Assembly: GCF_004010155.1 (NCBI RefSeq)
Contig: NZ_RRYH01000019.1
Coordinates: 1 to 64,000 of the forward strand
Length of the DNA: 64,000 nt
Source: Solirhodobacter olei
GTDB lineage: Bacteria; Pseudomonadota; Alphaproteobacteria; Rhodobacterales; Rhodobacteraceae
Direction of reading: 5' to 3'
The notes under the pieces were generated by a model. The model made no database searches and was not told where the DNA came from. It worked only from the letters and a program-made list of their open reading frames with translations. Below are positions 1 through 9,926 of this stretch, one piece after another (position 1 is the first letter of the stretch; each line of letters begins with the position of its first letter). The position numbers and the translations under genes were made by a program.

Positions 1-102
1 CTGACCCTGCCCTATTCGAAATTCGTCCACGGGCTCTACCGCTTCGCGGCCCTCGCCCGCGCCGCGGCCGAGCGGCGGGCGGCGGAGCAGACCGAGGGTT
101 AG
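1..102 (+). CDS. C-terminal end of a TcuB/CitB-like tricarballylate utilisation protein (partial)
   Basis: Frame 1 is open from the window edge to a TAG stop and gives the last 33 residues of a protein. The segment YSKFVHGLYRFAALAR resembles the C-terminus of TcuB/CitB proteins, membrane-bound Fe-S and haem electron carriers that reoxidise the flavin of tricarballylate dehydrogenase TcuA. The final residues are a charged Ala/Arg/Glu tail. Only the 3' end is present, so the identification rests on one short stretch. A perfect palindrome follows 30 bases after the stop and probably ends this transcript. The next gene (LysR) converges on it. Confidence 0.55.
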   Translation: MTLPYSKFVHGLYRFAALARAAAERRAAEQTEG

Positions 103-131
103 TGGAACTACCCCTCACCGCCCAATGAAAG

Positions 132-155
132 ACGGTGCCTCCATGGAGGCACCGT
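132..155. terminator. Perfect 24-bp palindrome, probable bidirectional terminator
   Basis: A 12-bp arm (acggtgcctcca) is followed directly by its exact reverse complement. It lies between two convergent genes, the TcuB-like gene and the LysR gene. It lacks a strong T-tract (gctatttcct follows), so termination is inferred from stem strength and position. Confidence 0.6.
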
Positions 156-266
156 GCTATTTCCTAAATTAGGTCGCCGTTCTGGCCGCACTCAGTGCTG
201 AAAACCACCGACCCCGTGCTGCAACCAGCGCCTGAACCATCTGTTCATTGCCGACCTCGCAGAGTC

Positions 267-1181
267 TTATTGAGAGAAACGCTCTTTGCAGAGGCTCATC
301 AGTTCTTCCAACGGCGGCCAGCCCGCCATCTCCTGACGGAATATTGCGCCTGAATGGACTTGCCTACGGCTCATCGAGACCGGAACGGGCACGATCCGGG
401 GATTGCGCGTTTCAGTCAGCGCGGCATCGGGCAGGATGCATAGGCATTCGCTGTTTTGCAGCAGTCCGATCGCAGAAATAAGTGACTCGCATCTTATCTT
501 TACGTCTGGAGAAAAGCCCACCCGCTCCAGCGGCGCGTGCATCGTCGCATCGGCATAGTTAGGGTCGCCCGAATAGACGAGCCAAGGATAATCAAGCAAC
601 CATTCGGGCTCAATTTTTCTGCCGTACCGAGCCCGAGCGAAGACGGGATGGTCCTCGCGCGCAACAACCACGTCGTTTACGGAGGTAAATTGCATCGCCT
701 GCAACCGCCGATCAGCCGGACCGATGATCTGGGTCCCGCCGAACAGGATGTCGCAGCGGCCTTCGAGCAGGTCGACCATGTTGCCGTCACCCTGGAGGTT
801 CTGCAGGTCGATGACGAGTTCGGGGAAGCGCTCCTGCAGCCGCCCGATCAGCTTCGGGAGCACCACGGCACGCCAGAGCGGGCCTGCGCGCAGCAACAGC
901 CGGCCACGAAGACTGGCGTCGGAGGTCTTCAGTTCCTCCTCAGCGATCTCCCAGTGCCGCGCCAACCGCTGCACGGAGGCGAGTACCCGAGCACCGTACT
1001 GGGTGAGCGTGACGCCTTGTGAGCTGCGCTCTAGCAGCGGCTGGCCGAACCGCGCCTCGAGCTGCGCAATGGTGCGAGAAAGCGCAGGCTGAGTGACGTT
1101 CAGCACCGCCGCGGCCTTGCGTAGGCTGCCTGCCTCGGCAATCGCCTTCAGCCGGAACAGGTGGGTCATCTGATCCAACAT
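267..1181 (-). CDS. LysR-family transcriptional regulator
   Basis: A 304-residue protein of normal LysR length. Residues about 6-65 form the winged helix-turn-helix, with the typical LRKAAAVLNVTQPALSRTIAQ pattern, and residues about 95-300 form the periplasmic-binding-protein-like effector domain. The open frame extends much further upstream, but ATG at 1181 is the only start placing the helix-turn-helix at the N-terminus, and the extension overlaps the divergent solute-binding-protein gene. It diverges from the transporter/sulfatase operon beginning at 1308, so it is the likely regulator of that operon. Its effector is unknown; a sulfated or desulfated sugar or another imported solute is inferred from neighbours. 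Autoregulation through the dyad at 1187-1201 is plausible. Confidence 0.88.
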   Translation of the reverse strand: MLDQMTHLFRLKAIAEAGSLRKAAAVLNVTQPALSRTIAQLEARFGQPLLERSSQGVTLTQYGARVLASVQRLARHWEIAEEELKTSDASLRGRLLLRAGPLWRAVVLPKLIGRLQERFPELVIDLQNLQGDGNMVDLLEGRCDILFGGTQIIGPADRRLQAMQFTSVNDVVVAREDHPVFARARYGRKIEPEWLLDYPWLVYSGDPNYADATMHAPLERVGFSPDVKIRCESLISAIGLLQNSECLCILPDAALTETRNPRIVPVPVSMSRRQVHSGAIFRQEMAGWPPLEELMSLCKERFSQ

Positions 1182-1186
1182 GGGTG

Positions 1187-1201
1187 ATAAAATCCAGTTA
1201 T
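1187..1201. promoter_or_regulatory. Candidate LysR box (T-N11-A) in the divergent promoter region
   Basis: The sequence ATAA-N7-TTAT lies 6 bases upstream of the LysR start codon and within the 126-bp gap shared with the SBP gene. It satisfies T-N11-A (T at 1188, A at 1200) with dyad symmetry. This is typical LysR operator geometry, but such short motifs occur by chance. Confidence 0.35.
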
Positions 1202-1307
1202 AGGGGTGACGTGTTATTATATTATCTTCTGATCCCCATGCGGTGTACAGAAGCATTGAGCGTCGCGCCCTGGAGGTGGGAGTAGCGGCGTCCAGGGGAG
1301 GAATACT

Positions 1308-2840
1308 ATGCACAAGATCTCGTACGGCGGGCTTTCCCGCCGGAGCTTTCTGCAATCCACGGCTGCGCTGGGTGTCGTGGCGCTGGCCGGACCGGCGTTG
1401 GCACAATCTGCCGACTTCGGACCCGCGCCTAAGGGGCTGCCGCCGGCGAACGGGCCGGTGCGCTGGCTCGACACGGGCGACCAGAAGGGCATCTTCATCA
1501 AGAAGTATCTGACCGAGTTCGGCAAGGCCCGGGACGTCAAGGTTGTCTATGACGGGCTGCCCTGGAAGCAGCTCAACACGGTGGTTCCGCTCGGCATCTC
1601 CAACAACTCGGCGCCCGACACGTTCAACCTGCCGCAGACGCTGGAACCGGCGGTGGCGATCTCGGAAGGCTGGTTGCAGCCCTTCGACGATTACATCCCC
1701 GATTTCGAGAACTGGAAGAAGGCCTTCCCCGACGGCGCCTTCGTCGAGGGCATCAACGTCTTCGGCGGCAAGACCTACGGTTTCACTTTCTCGACCAACC
1801 GCCGTTTCGAGAATGCGGTGCTGTTCGACCAGAAGATGATGAACGAGGCCGGCTACGACAAGATCGGCGCTGATCAGGCGCTGACGTTCTCCGAGATGCG
1901 CGATGCCGCGAAGAAGATCACGAAGAATTCGAAGGGCAAGGCCTTTGGCTTCATTATTGGCGGCAGCCAAGTTCAGCGCTGGGGCGATGTGGCCACCATG
2001 CTGGCACAGCGTGGCGGGGCGCCGGTGGGCTTCCGCGGCCTGATCGAGGGCCTCAACCTGAAGACCGGCGAATTCGCCTTCGACGACGATGCCTATGTCG
2101 CCGGGGTGGAGCTTCTCCTCGGCATGCGGGACGACGGCTCGGTCTTCCCGGGCTCACTGACCATCATTGCGCCGCAAGCGCGCTCCTTCATCACTCAGGG
2201 CGCAGCTGGCATGATCATTCAGGGTCCCTGGAACATCCCGATCTGGGAGAAGAAGGTGCCGAACTGGAACTTTGGCGTCTCCCCCGGCCCGGCGCCAGAC
2301 AAGGCAGCGATGGAGAACCCGGTCTGGGTCGGCCAGCTCCCGAGCTCGACCAACATGATGTGGCTGAACGCCAAAGCGAAGAACCCTGCCTATGTCGGCG
2401 ACTTCGACCACTGGTTCGGCTCCATGGCCGGCCAGATCGCCTATGCCGAGATCGGCAGCTGCGGCGACCCGGCGATCTTCCCGGAGGCGTCAAAGAAGGC
2501 CGACCTCTCGAAGCGGGCCCACGCGATGCTTGCCATGGCGGAGAAATACGTCCGGATCTCGCCGAATCCGTTCGTTCGCAACCCGGAGCTGGGCAAGGTT
2601 GCCGCGGTCTATATCGCGCCGACGCCGACATTGAGCCAGACCGTCCAGGGTCTGTTCGCGGGCCAGCTGAAGGGAGTGAAGGAGACACTCAAGAAGCTCT
2701 CCGATGCGCAGAACAAGGCGCTCGATGCCGCGATCGCCAAGGCCAAGTCCCAGGGTGCCAAGGTAAGCCGGAACGATTTCGTCTTTGCGGACTGGAATCC
2801 CAAAACCGACTTCGGTCCCGCGGACTACGCGAAACTCTGA
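1308..2840 (+). CDS. ABC transporter extracellular solute-binding protein (family 1, carbohydrate type)
   Basis: A 510-residue periplasmic binding protein and the first gene of a rightward operon. The N-terminus carries twin arginines (SRRSFLQ, residues 10-16), a hydrophobic stretch and an Ala-x-Ala site near residue 32, so Tat export is likely. The body is that of carbohydrate-type family 1 binding proteins and is longer than the usual 400-450 residues. A strong ribosome site (ggggaggaa) precedes the ATG. Two permeases and a MalK/UgpC-like ATPase follow, completing an importer, and then sulfatases. A sulfated sugar or sulfated small organic ester is therefore a reasonable substrate guess, though nothing in the protein proves it. 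Confidence 0.88.
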   Translation: MHKISYGGLSRRSFLQSTAALGVVALAGPALAQSADFGPAPKGLPPANGPVRWLDTGDQKGIFIKKYLTEFGKARDVKVVYDGLPWKQLNTVVPLGISNNSAPDTFNLPQTLEPAVAISEGWLQPFDDYIPDFENWKKAFPDGAFVEGINVFGGKTYGFTFSTNRRFENAVLFDQKMMNEAGYDKIGADQALTFSEMRDAAKKITKNSKGKAFGFIIGGSQVQRWGDVATMLAQRGGAPVGFRGLIEGLNLKTGEFAFDDDAYVAGVELLLGMRDDGSVFPGSLTIIAPQARSFITQGAAGMIIQGPWNIPIWEKKVPNWNFGVSPGPAPDKAAMENPVWVGQLPSSTNMMWLNAKAKNPAYVGDFDHWFGSMAGQIAYAEIGSCGDPAIFPEASKKADLSKRAHAMLAMAEKYVRISPNPFVRNPELGKVAAVYIAPTPTLSQTVQGLFAGQLKGVKETLKKLSDAQNKALDAAIAKAKSQGAKVSRNDFVFADWNPKTDFGPADYAKL

Positions 2841-2930
2841 GCCGCAGCGCCGCGGCCAATTAGCCATTGGCCGCGGCCTTGCCGGTTGCAGGCGCAGACA
2901 ACACCCCAGTCACGAAGGGCGACCACAGCG

Positions 2931-3905
2931 ATGGTGGCATATGCGAATGTTTCTGACATCGGCAGTCCACCGCCGCGAAAGCGCCTGGTCGCCCGGATCT
3001 GGTCAGCGCGCCTCGACTACCTTTTCCTCGTTCCGGGCCTGATCATCTTCGGGGCCTTCATCGTCTGGCCGCTGATCGCATCGATCTATTATTCCACGCT
3101 GGATTGGAGCGGCTTCAGCCGCAATGCCACATATGTCGGCCTCGCCAATTTTCGCGCGCTCTTGCAGGACTCGTATTTTCTGTCTGCGCTCTGGCGATCC
3201 TTCGTATTCACGTTGATGACCGTTCCGCTGCAGATGCTCCTTGGTCTCGTCTTCGCGATCGTCCTCAACAACAAGCTACTGAAGTTCTCGACGCTGTTTC
3301 GGGCCCTCATCTTTCTGCCGGTCGTGGCGCCGGTGGCGGTGATCGGCATCGTCTGGGTGCTCCTGCTCAGCCCGTTCAACGGACCGATCAACGGCTACCT
3401 GCTCGACGGCCACCTCGTCCAGCGTGCGATCGACTTTCTGGGCACACCAAACCTGGTCATGTGGTCCCTGGCAGGGATCTTTGTCTGGAAATGGACCGGG
3501 ATCACGATGATCTACTGGCTGGCCGCGCTGCAGACGGTGCCCGACGAGCTTTACGAGGCGGCCAAGCTCGATGGTATCCGGATGCGCCAGGTCGTCGTCC
3601 ACATCGTTCTGCCGATCATCGCACCCTTTGCGGCCGTCATAGCCCTGATCTCAGCAATCTGGGCGCTCAACGTGTTCCCGCTCATCCAGGCCACAACCGA
3701 GGGCGGGCCATTCTTCTCGTCCGAGGTGATGGAGGTCTTCATCTTCCGCAACGCCTTCGCCCCGCCCTCCGGCCAGTTCCCGCGCCTGGGATATGCCAGC
3801 GCAGCGGGCGTGCTGTTCGGTGTCGCGATCATGTTCCTGACAATCCTTCAAGCGCTGGCTGTGCGCCGTGCGCGGGCCCGGCGGGGAGAGAACGGGAATG
3901 ACTGA
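2931..3905 (+). CDS. ABC sugar-type permease, MalF/UgpA-like
   Basis: A 324-residue inner-membrane protein with about six transmembrane segments, beginning with one containing FLVPGLIIFGAFIVWPLIA. The cytoplasmic EAA loop is visible (DELYEAAKLDG), which docks on the ATPase. ATG 2931 is chosen over an upstream TTG at 2886 because a purine-rich site (gaaggg) lies about 9 bases before it. It pairs with the next permease, whose start lies inside the last codons of this gene, indicating coupled translation. Confidence 0.87.
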   Translation: MVAYANVSDIGSPPPRKRLVARIWSARLDYLFLVPGLIIFGAFIVWPLIASIYYSTLDWSGFSRNATYVGLANFRALLQDSYFLSALWRSFVFTLMTVPLQMLLGLVFAIVLNNKLLKFSTLFRALIFLPVVAPVAVIGIVWVLLLSPFNGPINGYLLDGHLVQRAIDFLGTPNLVMWSLAGIFVWKWTGITMIYWLAALQTVPDELYEAAKLDGIRMRQVVVHIVLPIIAPFAAVIALISAIWALNVFPLIQATTEGGPFFSSEVMEVFIFRNAFAPPSGQFPRLGYASAAGVLFGVAIMFLTILQALAVRRARARRGENGND

Positions 3906-4767
3906 CGCCACGCATTTCAGGGCGCCGAGGCGCGAGGGCTTCTTCACTCCGAGGCGCCGGCGGTTCCTGACCTCGGTCGTACTCGCGGTGATCTGCGCGA
4001 TCTGGGTCTACCCGATGGTTTGGATGATCGCCGCCTCGTTCAAGCCGAACTCGGAGCTTTTCCGCAATCCGGGCCTGATCCCGATCCACCCGACGTTTGG
4101 GAACTACGTCCGCGCCTGGACCGAGGCACATATTCAACGCTACTTCTTCAACACGCTCTTCGTGGCCGTCGGCTCGGTGATCATCACTACGACCTCGGCG
4201 GCATTGATGGGCTATGTCCTGGGGCGTCGGCCGATGCCGGGCAAATGGTTGCTCATGGGCCTGATGGTGTTCACCGTCTTCATCCCGCAGGGCTACACCA
4301 TCATCCCGGTGTTCGAGCTTCTGAGCCGTCTCGGCCTGGGTCAGTCGCTGTGGGGGCTGATGCTGGCCACCTGCGGACAGTCGATCGTCGTCTTCACGCT
4401 GCTCTTCGCTGGATACTTTACCCAGGTGCCGAACGAGCTCGACGAGGCCTCGAGGATGGATGGCGTCGGCCCAGTGAAGACTTTCCTGTTCGTGATGCTG
4501 CCGCTTGCCAAGCCCATCATCGTCACCGTGGTGGTGCTGCAGTCGCTGCAGGCCTGGAACGACTTTCTGCTGCCCCTGGTCATCACGCTGGCCAATCCGG
4601 CGCTGCGGACGCTCTCGGTTGGCATCTATTCGTTCAAGGGCGAGAACTTCGTCGATTGGGGCGGCATGACCTCCGCCTCGACGATCGCGATCGTGCCGAT
4701 CATCCTGCTCTTTCTTTTCCTGCAACGCTACTTCATCGACGGCCTCGCCGGCGCGGTGAAGGGTTGA
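3898..4767 (+). CDS. ABC sugar-type permease, MalG/UgpE-like
   Basis: A 289-residue membrane protein, second permease of the importer. The EAA motif reads NELDEASRMDGVG, followed by a membrane helix, as in MalG/UgpE proteins. ATG 3898 sits 8 bases inside the end of the preceding permease and has a good ribosome site (ggggagag). An earlier in-frame start would overlap the upstream gene more and lacks one. The ATPase gene follows 13 bases downstream. Together the three cytoplasmic/membrane components form an ATP-driven carbohydrate-type importer. Confidence 0.87.
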   Translation: MTDATHFRAPRREGFFTPRRRRFLTSVVLAVICAIWVYPMVWMIAASFKPNSELFRNPGLIPIHPTFGNYVRAWTEAHIQRYFFNTLFVAVGSVIITTTSAALMGYVLGRRPMPGKWLLMGLMVFTVFIPQGYTIIPVFELLSRLGLGQSLWGLMLATCGQSIVVFTLLFAGYFTQVPNELDEASRMDGVGPVKTFLFVMLPLAKPIIVTVVVLQSLQAWNDFLLPLVITLANPALRTLSVGIYSFKGENFVDWGGMTSASTIAIVPIILLFLFLQRYFIDGLAGAVKG

Positions 4768-4780
4768 ACCGGAGACCGGA

Positions 4781-5866
<1,086 letters not shown>

Positions 5867-5878
5867 GGGGAGGCACGC

Positions 5879-7432
5879 ATGCGCCCGAACATCATCTTCA
5901 TCCTGTGCGACGATCATGCCTCCCGGGCGATCTCAGCCTATGGGGCGGGGATCAACCACACGCCGCATATCGACCGGCTGGCGGCCGAGGGGATGCGGCA
6001 TGATGCGACCTATGTGACGAACTCGATCTGCACGCCCTCGCGGGCGGCGATCCTGACCGGGACACATAACCACGTGAACTGCGTCACCACGCTGGATACG
6101 CATATCGACAACCGCCTGCCCAATGTCGCCAAGCACCTGCGCGCCGGCGGCTACGCTACGGGGATCTTCGGCAAGTGGCACCTCGGCGAGGGCGTGGCGC
6201 ATGAGCCGACGGGCTTCGACGAATGGGCCGTGGTCCCCGGCCAGGGCGATTACTGGGATCCGGCCTTCATCTTCCCCGAGGGGCGGCGGCGGATCCCGGG
6301 CTATGCCACCGACATCATCACCGAGATGTCGGTCGATTTCATCGAGCGTCGCGCCGGGGGCGAGAAGCCGTTCTTCATGATGTGCCATCACAAGGCGCCG
6401 CATCGGAACTGGCAATACCACCCGCGCTACCGCGACATCCACGCGCCGGGCACGATCCCGCTGCCCGCCACCTTCGACGACGACTATTCGAACCGCGCCA
6501 AGGCCGCCGAGGTCGCCAAGATGCGGGTGCGCTCGGACATGGTCTACGAGGACCTGGGCCTCGTGCAGCCCGAGGGTGGGGCGGATATCGCCGGCCCCCT
6601 GATGGTCGACGACTGGCACATGCGGAAGGTCCCAGAGCTTGCGCCGGGCGAGACCATTTCGGTCCTCTGCGCCGAGACCGGCGAGCGGTTCAGCTTCGAC
6701 GACCCGCAGGCCTTCGCCGAGTTCAAATACCAGCGCTACATGTCGCGCTACCTGCGCACCGTGCAGGCGATCGACGACGGGGTAGGCCGCATCCTCGAGA
6801 CGCTGGATGACCGCGGCCTGACCGAGAACACGATCGTCATCTACACCTCCGACCAGGGGTTCTTCCTCGGTGAGCACGGCTGGTTCGACAAGCGATTCAT
6901 GTATGAGGAGAGCTACCAGATGCCCTTCCTCGTGCGCTACCCGGCGGCAATCCCGGCGGGGGCGACTTCGAAGGACATCGCCTGCAACGTCGACTTCGCG
7001 CCGACCTTCCTCGATTATGCCGGTCTGCCGGTGCCCTCCTACATGCAGGGCCGCTCCATGCGCGGCGTGCTGGAGGGGACAACGCCCGGGGACTGGGATC
7101 AGCTCGCCTATCACCGCTACTGGATGCACAACGATGCGATCCACGAGGCCTGGGCGCATTACGGGGTGCGCGATCAGCGCTGGAAGCTGATCTACTGGTA
7201 CAATGACGACCTCGGCCAGCTCGGCGCGCGGCCCAACGGGGCGGCGCCAGAATGGGAGCTCTTCGATTGTGAGGCCGATCCCTACGAGCTGACCAACCTC
7301 GCGAGCGACCCAGCCCATGCCGGGGTCTTTGCCGAGATGCTGGCCAAGCTCGACGCCAAGATGGCCGAGATCGGCGATGTGGCGGAGCATGACAGCGCCG
7401 CTGTCCTCGCGGCGCTGGGGGGGGCGGGCTGA
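5879..7432 (+). CDS. Sulfatase (type I, formylglycine-dependent)
   Basis: A 517-residue alkaline-phosphatase-superfamily sulfatase that would hydrolyse a sulfate ester. The signature NSICTPSRAAILTG contains Cys51 and Arg55 of the CxPxR motif, where Cys is converted to formylglycine by the FGE encoded next door. Asp11 and Asp12 (LCDDH) and a later SDQG segment supply calcium ligands. No signal peptide is visible: the sequence starts directly with MRPNIIFILCDD, so it probably acts in the cytoplasm on imported substrate. It is embedded between the importer ATPase and FGE genes. Substrate is not deducible; choline-sulfate, sulfated monosaccharide and other esters are all possible. Confidence 0.93.
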   Translation: MRPNIIFILCDDHASRAISAYGAGINHTPHIDRLAAEGMRHDATYVTNSICTPSRAAILTGTHNHVNCVTTLDTHIDNRLPNVAKHLRAGGYATGIFGKWHLGEGVAHEPTGFDEWAVVPGQGDYWDPAFIFPEGRRRIPGYATDIITEMSVDFIERRAGGEKPFFMMCHHKAPHRNWQYHPRYRDIHAPGTIPLPATFDDDYSNRAKAAEVAKMRVRSDMVYEDLGLVQPEGGADIAGPLMVDDWHMRKVPELAPGETISVLCAETGERFSFDDPQAFAEFKYQRYMSRYLRTVQAIDDGVGRILETLDDRGLTENTIVIYTSDQGFFLGEHGWFDKRFMYEESYQMPFLVRYPAAIPAGATSKDIACNVDFAPTFLDYAGLPVPSYMQGRSMRGVLEGTTPGDWDQLAYHRYWMHNDAIHEAWAHYGVRDQRWKLIYWYNDDLGQLGARPNGAAPEWELFDCEADPYELTNLASDPAHAGVFAEMLAKLDAKMAEIGDVAEHDSAAVLAALGGAG

Positions 7433-7433
7433 C

Positions 7434-8387
7434 ATGGGCTGCTGCGCGGATCGCTCGACGGGCGGCGCGGGCGGAGGCGGCGAGAAGCCCGGCCACGCCC
7501 TGCCCGAGGCGGCCCGCGCGATCGCCGATGCCACCCCGCCGGAGCGGATCCGTTTCGCCGGCGGGATCGGCCATACCGGCACCACTTCCCCCGCGATCCC
7601 CACCGACGGCGAGGGGCTGGTGCGCAAGGTCCGACTGAAGCCCTTCGCAGCCGACGCGAGCCTGGTCACCAACGCACGGTTCGCGGCCTTCGTTGCCGCT
7701 ACCGGCTATGTTACTGAGGCCGAGCGCTTCGGCTGGGCCCCGGTCTTCCGCCTGCTCCTGCCCGATCCCGAGAGCATCCCTCCCTCGCAATCGCGAACGC
7801 CCTGGTGGGTGAAATGCGACGGCGCCTGGTGGGCCGAGCCGGAGGGCCCGGGAAGCCATGTCGGCGCGCGGGCGGATCACCCGGTCGTCCATGTCTCGTG
7901 GGCGGACGCCCGCGCCTTCGCCGCCTGGGCCGGTGGCCATCTGCCGAGCGAGGCGGAATGGGAACATGCCGCCCGCGGCGGGCGTTCGGGCGATCCGCGC
8001 TTCCCCTGGGGCGACCGCGAGCCGGATGACACCGAGTTCCTGCCCGCCAACATCTGGCAGGGCCAGTTCCCCGAGATCAACAGCTGTGCCGACGGCTGGC
8101 TCGGCACCTCGCCAGTGGGGGCCTTCGCGCCGAATGAGGCCGGGCTCTACGATATGTCTGGTAATGTTTGGGAGTGGACGTCGGAGCCCTTCCGCATCCG
8201 CTCCGCCAGCCGAGGCGCACAGGCCCGCAACGAACTAGCCCGCGCCGCCGACCAGAAGGTGATGAAGGGCGGCAGTTTCCTCTGCCATGTCTCATATTGC
8301 TACCGCTACCGCATCGCCGCGCGCTCCGGCACCTCGGCCGACAGCGGCACCTCGAATACCGGCCTTAGGGTGTTCTACAACGACTGA
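7434..8387 (+). CDS. Formylglycine-generating enzyme (SUMF1/FGE family)
   Basis: A 317-residue enzyme that oxidises the sulfatase-motif cysteine to formylglycine. The FGE-sulfatase fold is evident (HLPSEAEWEHAARGG, DMSGNVWEWTSE). Near the C-terminus KGGSFLCHVSYCYRYR carries both cysteines of the copper site, Cys284 and Cys289, five residues apart as in human FGE Cys336/Cys341. It is therefore a true aerobic FGE, not merely a homologous domain such as in EgtB. The start at 7434 begins one base after the preceding stop; the longer frame overlaps the sulfatase and is rejected. Placement amid three sulfatase genes ensures co-production of the maturation factor and its clients. Confidence 0.93.
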   Translation: MGCCADRSTGGAGGGGEKPGHALPEAARAIADATPPERIRFAGGIGHTGTTSPAIPTDGEGLVRKVRLKPFAADASLVTNARFAAFVAATGYVTEAERFGWAPVFRLLLPDPESIPPSQSRTPWWVKCDGAWWAEPEGPGSHVGARADHPVVHVSWADARAFAAWAGGHLPSEAEWEHAARGGRSGDPRFPWGDREPDDTEFLPANIWQGQFPEINSCADGWLGTSPVGAFAPNEAGLYDMSGNVWEWTSEPFRIRSASRGAQARNELARAADQKVMKGGSFLCHVSYCYRYRIAARSGTSADSGTSNTGLRVFYND

Positions 8388-8399
8388 AGGGAAGGCCCC

Positions 8400-9926
8400 A
8401 TGCGCGCGATATTCGTCCTGTTCGACAGCCTCAACCGGCTGGCTCTCGGCCCTTATGGCGGCTCGATCGGCACGCCGAACTTCGATCGGCTCGCCCAGCG
8501 TGGGGTGACATTCGACAAGCACTATGTCGGAAGCCTCCCCTGCATCCCGGCGCGGCGCGACCTGCAGACCGGGCGGGCGAGCTTCTTTCACCGCAGCTGG
8601 GGGCCGATGGAGCCCTTCGACCGCTCCTTCACCGGCGTCCTGCGCGAGAAGGGCGTCCATTCCCGGCTCGTGACTGACCATTACCACTATTTCCGTGAGG
8701 GCGGCTCGCATTACCACACCCGCTACGACAGCTGGGACCTGATCCGCGGGCAGGAGAACGACAATTGGAAGGCGCTGGTCGATCCGCCGCTGGAGCGGTG
8801 GGCACGGGATTACGACCCACGCCATTACCTCGCCGAGGGCCTGAAGATCCGCCAGCGCCACCTGATGAACCGTGAATATGAGCGGGGCGAAGAGGACATG
8901 CCGATGCCGCGATGCTTCGACGCCGGTTTCGAGTTCCTCGAGGCGAACCGCGCGGCCGACGACTGGATGCTCCAGCTCGAGCTCTTCGACCCACACGAGC
9001 CTTTCGACGTGCCCGAGCGCTTCCGCCGCCCCGGCGACAGCACCTGGCAGGGCGGGGTTCTGAACTGGCCGCCCTACAAGCGGGTCGACGAGACGGAAGA
9101 GGAGATCGCCGAGATCCGCGCCTCTTACGCTGCGCTGGTCCGGATGTGCGACGAATACCTCGGCCGGCTACTGGACTACATGGATGCCCATGACATGTGG
9201 CGCGACACGGCGCTGGTGGTGACCACCGATCACGGCTTTCTGCTGTCAGAGCACGACTGGTGGGGCAAGGGGCGGATGCCCTATTACGAAGAGCTCGTGC
9301 ATACCCCCCTCTTCGTCTGCCACCCGGACCATGCCGGCCGTGGTGGGCACCGCTGCGGCGCGCTCACTCAGACGATCGATGTCATGCCGACCATCATCGA
9401 CATCTTTGGCGGCACCGTTCCGGCCGAGGCGCGAGGGCGCTCGCTCCTGCCGCTCGTGGCAGGTGCCAAGGCAGAGGACCGTATCGTGGCCTTCGGCTAT
9501 TTCGCCGGGCCGGTGGGCGTGATGGATGGACGCTACAAGATGCTCCACTACCCGCCAGACATCGCCGGCAAGGGGTTGCACGAATACACCCTCATGCCAC
9601 AGCATCTCGCCGCGCCGTTCACGGTGGAGGAACTTCAAACTGCCCGTCTCCATCCGCCCTTCGATTTCACCCGGGGCATCCCGCTGCTGCAGATCGACGC
9701 GCTGATCGGCGCGGCGCGGCCGCCCGGACGGTTTGATGACTGTGCGTTTCGCCTGTTCGATCTCGAAACAGATCCGCAAGAAACGCGCCCGTTCCGTGAC
9801 GCCGAGATCGAGGCACGGCTCTACGCCGGGCTCGGTGCCTACATGGAGGCGCATGACGCTCCGACGGAATACGCCACCTGGCTGGGACTGAATGAAAGGG
9901 CTCAAAGCCATGAACCCACCCCCTGA
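8400..9926 (+). CDS. Sulfatase (type I, CxPxR variant CIPAR)
   Basis: A 508-residue sulfatase. The modification motif reads LPCIPARRDLQTGR, with Cys48 and Arg52; the usual Ser at the fourth position is Ala, which the CxPxR consensus tolerates. Other landmarks are the N-terminal LFDSLNR segment and a TTDHGFLLSEHDWWGKG metal/catalytic region. No signal peptide is seen, so a cytoplasmic location is inferred. It starts 12 bases after the FGE gene and overlaps the next sulfatase by 17 bases, so translation is probably coupled. It is only distantly similar to its two neighbours, suggesting sequential removal of different sulfate groups or different substrates. Confidence 0.92.
   Translation: MRAIFVLFDSLNRLALGPYGGSIGTPNFDRLAQRGVTFDKHYVGSLPCIPARRDLQTGRASFFHRSWGPMEPFDRSFTGVLREKGVHSRLVTDHYHYFREGGSHYHTRYDSWDLIRGQENDNWKALVDPPLERWARDYDPRHYLAEGLKIRQRHLMNREYERGEEDMPMPRCFDAGFEFLEANRAADDWMLQLELFDPHEPFDVPERFRRPGDSTWQGGVLNWPPYKRVDETEEEIAEIRASYAALVRMCDEYLGRLLDYMDAHDMWRDTALVVTTDHGFLLSEHDWWGKGRMPYYEELVHTPLFVCHPDHAGRGGHRCGALTQTIDVMPTIIDIFGGTVPAEARGRSLLPLVAGAKAEDRIVAFGYFAGPVGVMDGRYKMLHYPPDIAGKGLHEYTLMPQHLAAPFTVEELQTARLHPPFDFTRGIPLLQIDALIGAARPPGRFDDCAFRLFDLETDPQETRPFRDAEIEARLYAGLGAYMEAHDAPTEYATWLGLNERAQSHEPTP

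Noticed and set aside
1182-1970. A 567-residue minus-strand frame extending the LysR gene upstream
   Set aside because: The added 260 residues are antisense to the solute-binding-protein gene and Arg/His-rich; LysR architecture requires the start at 1181.
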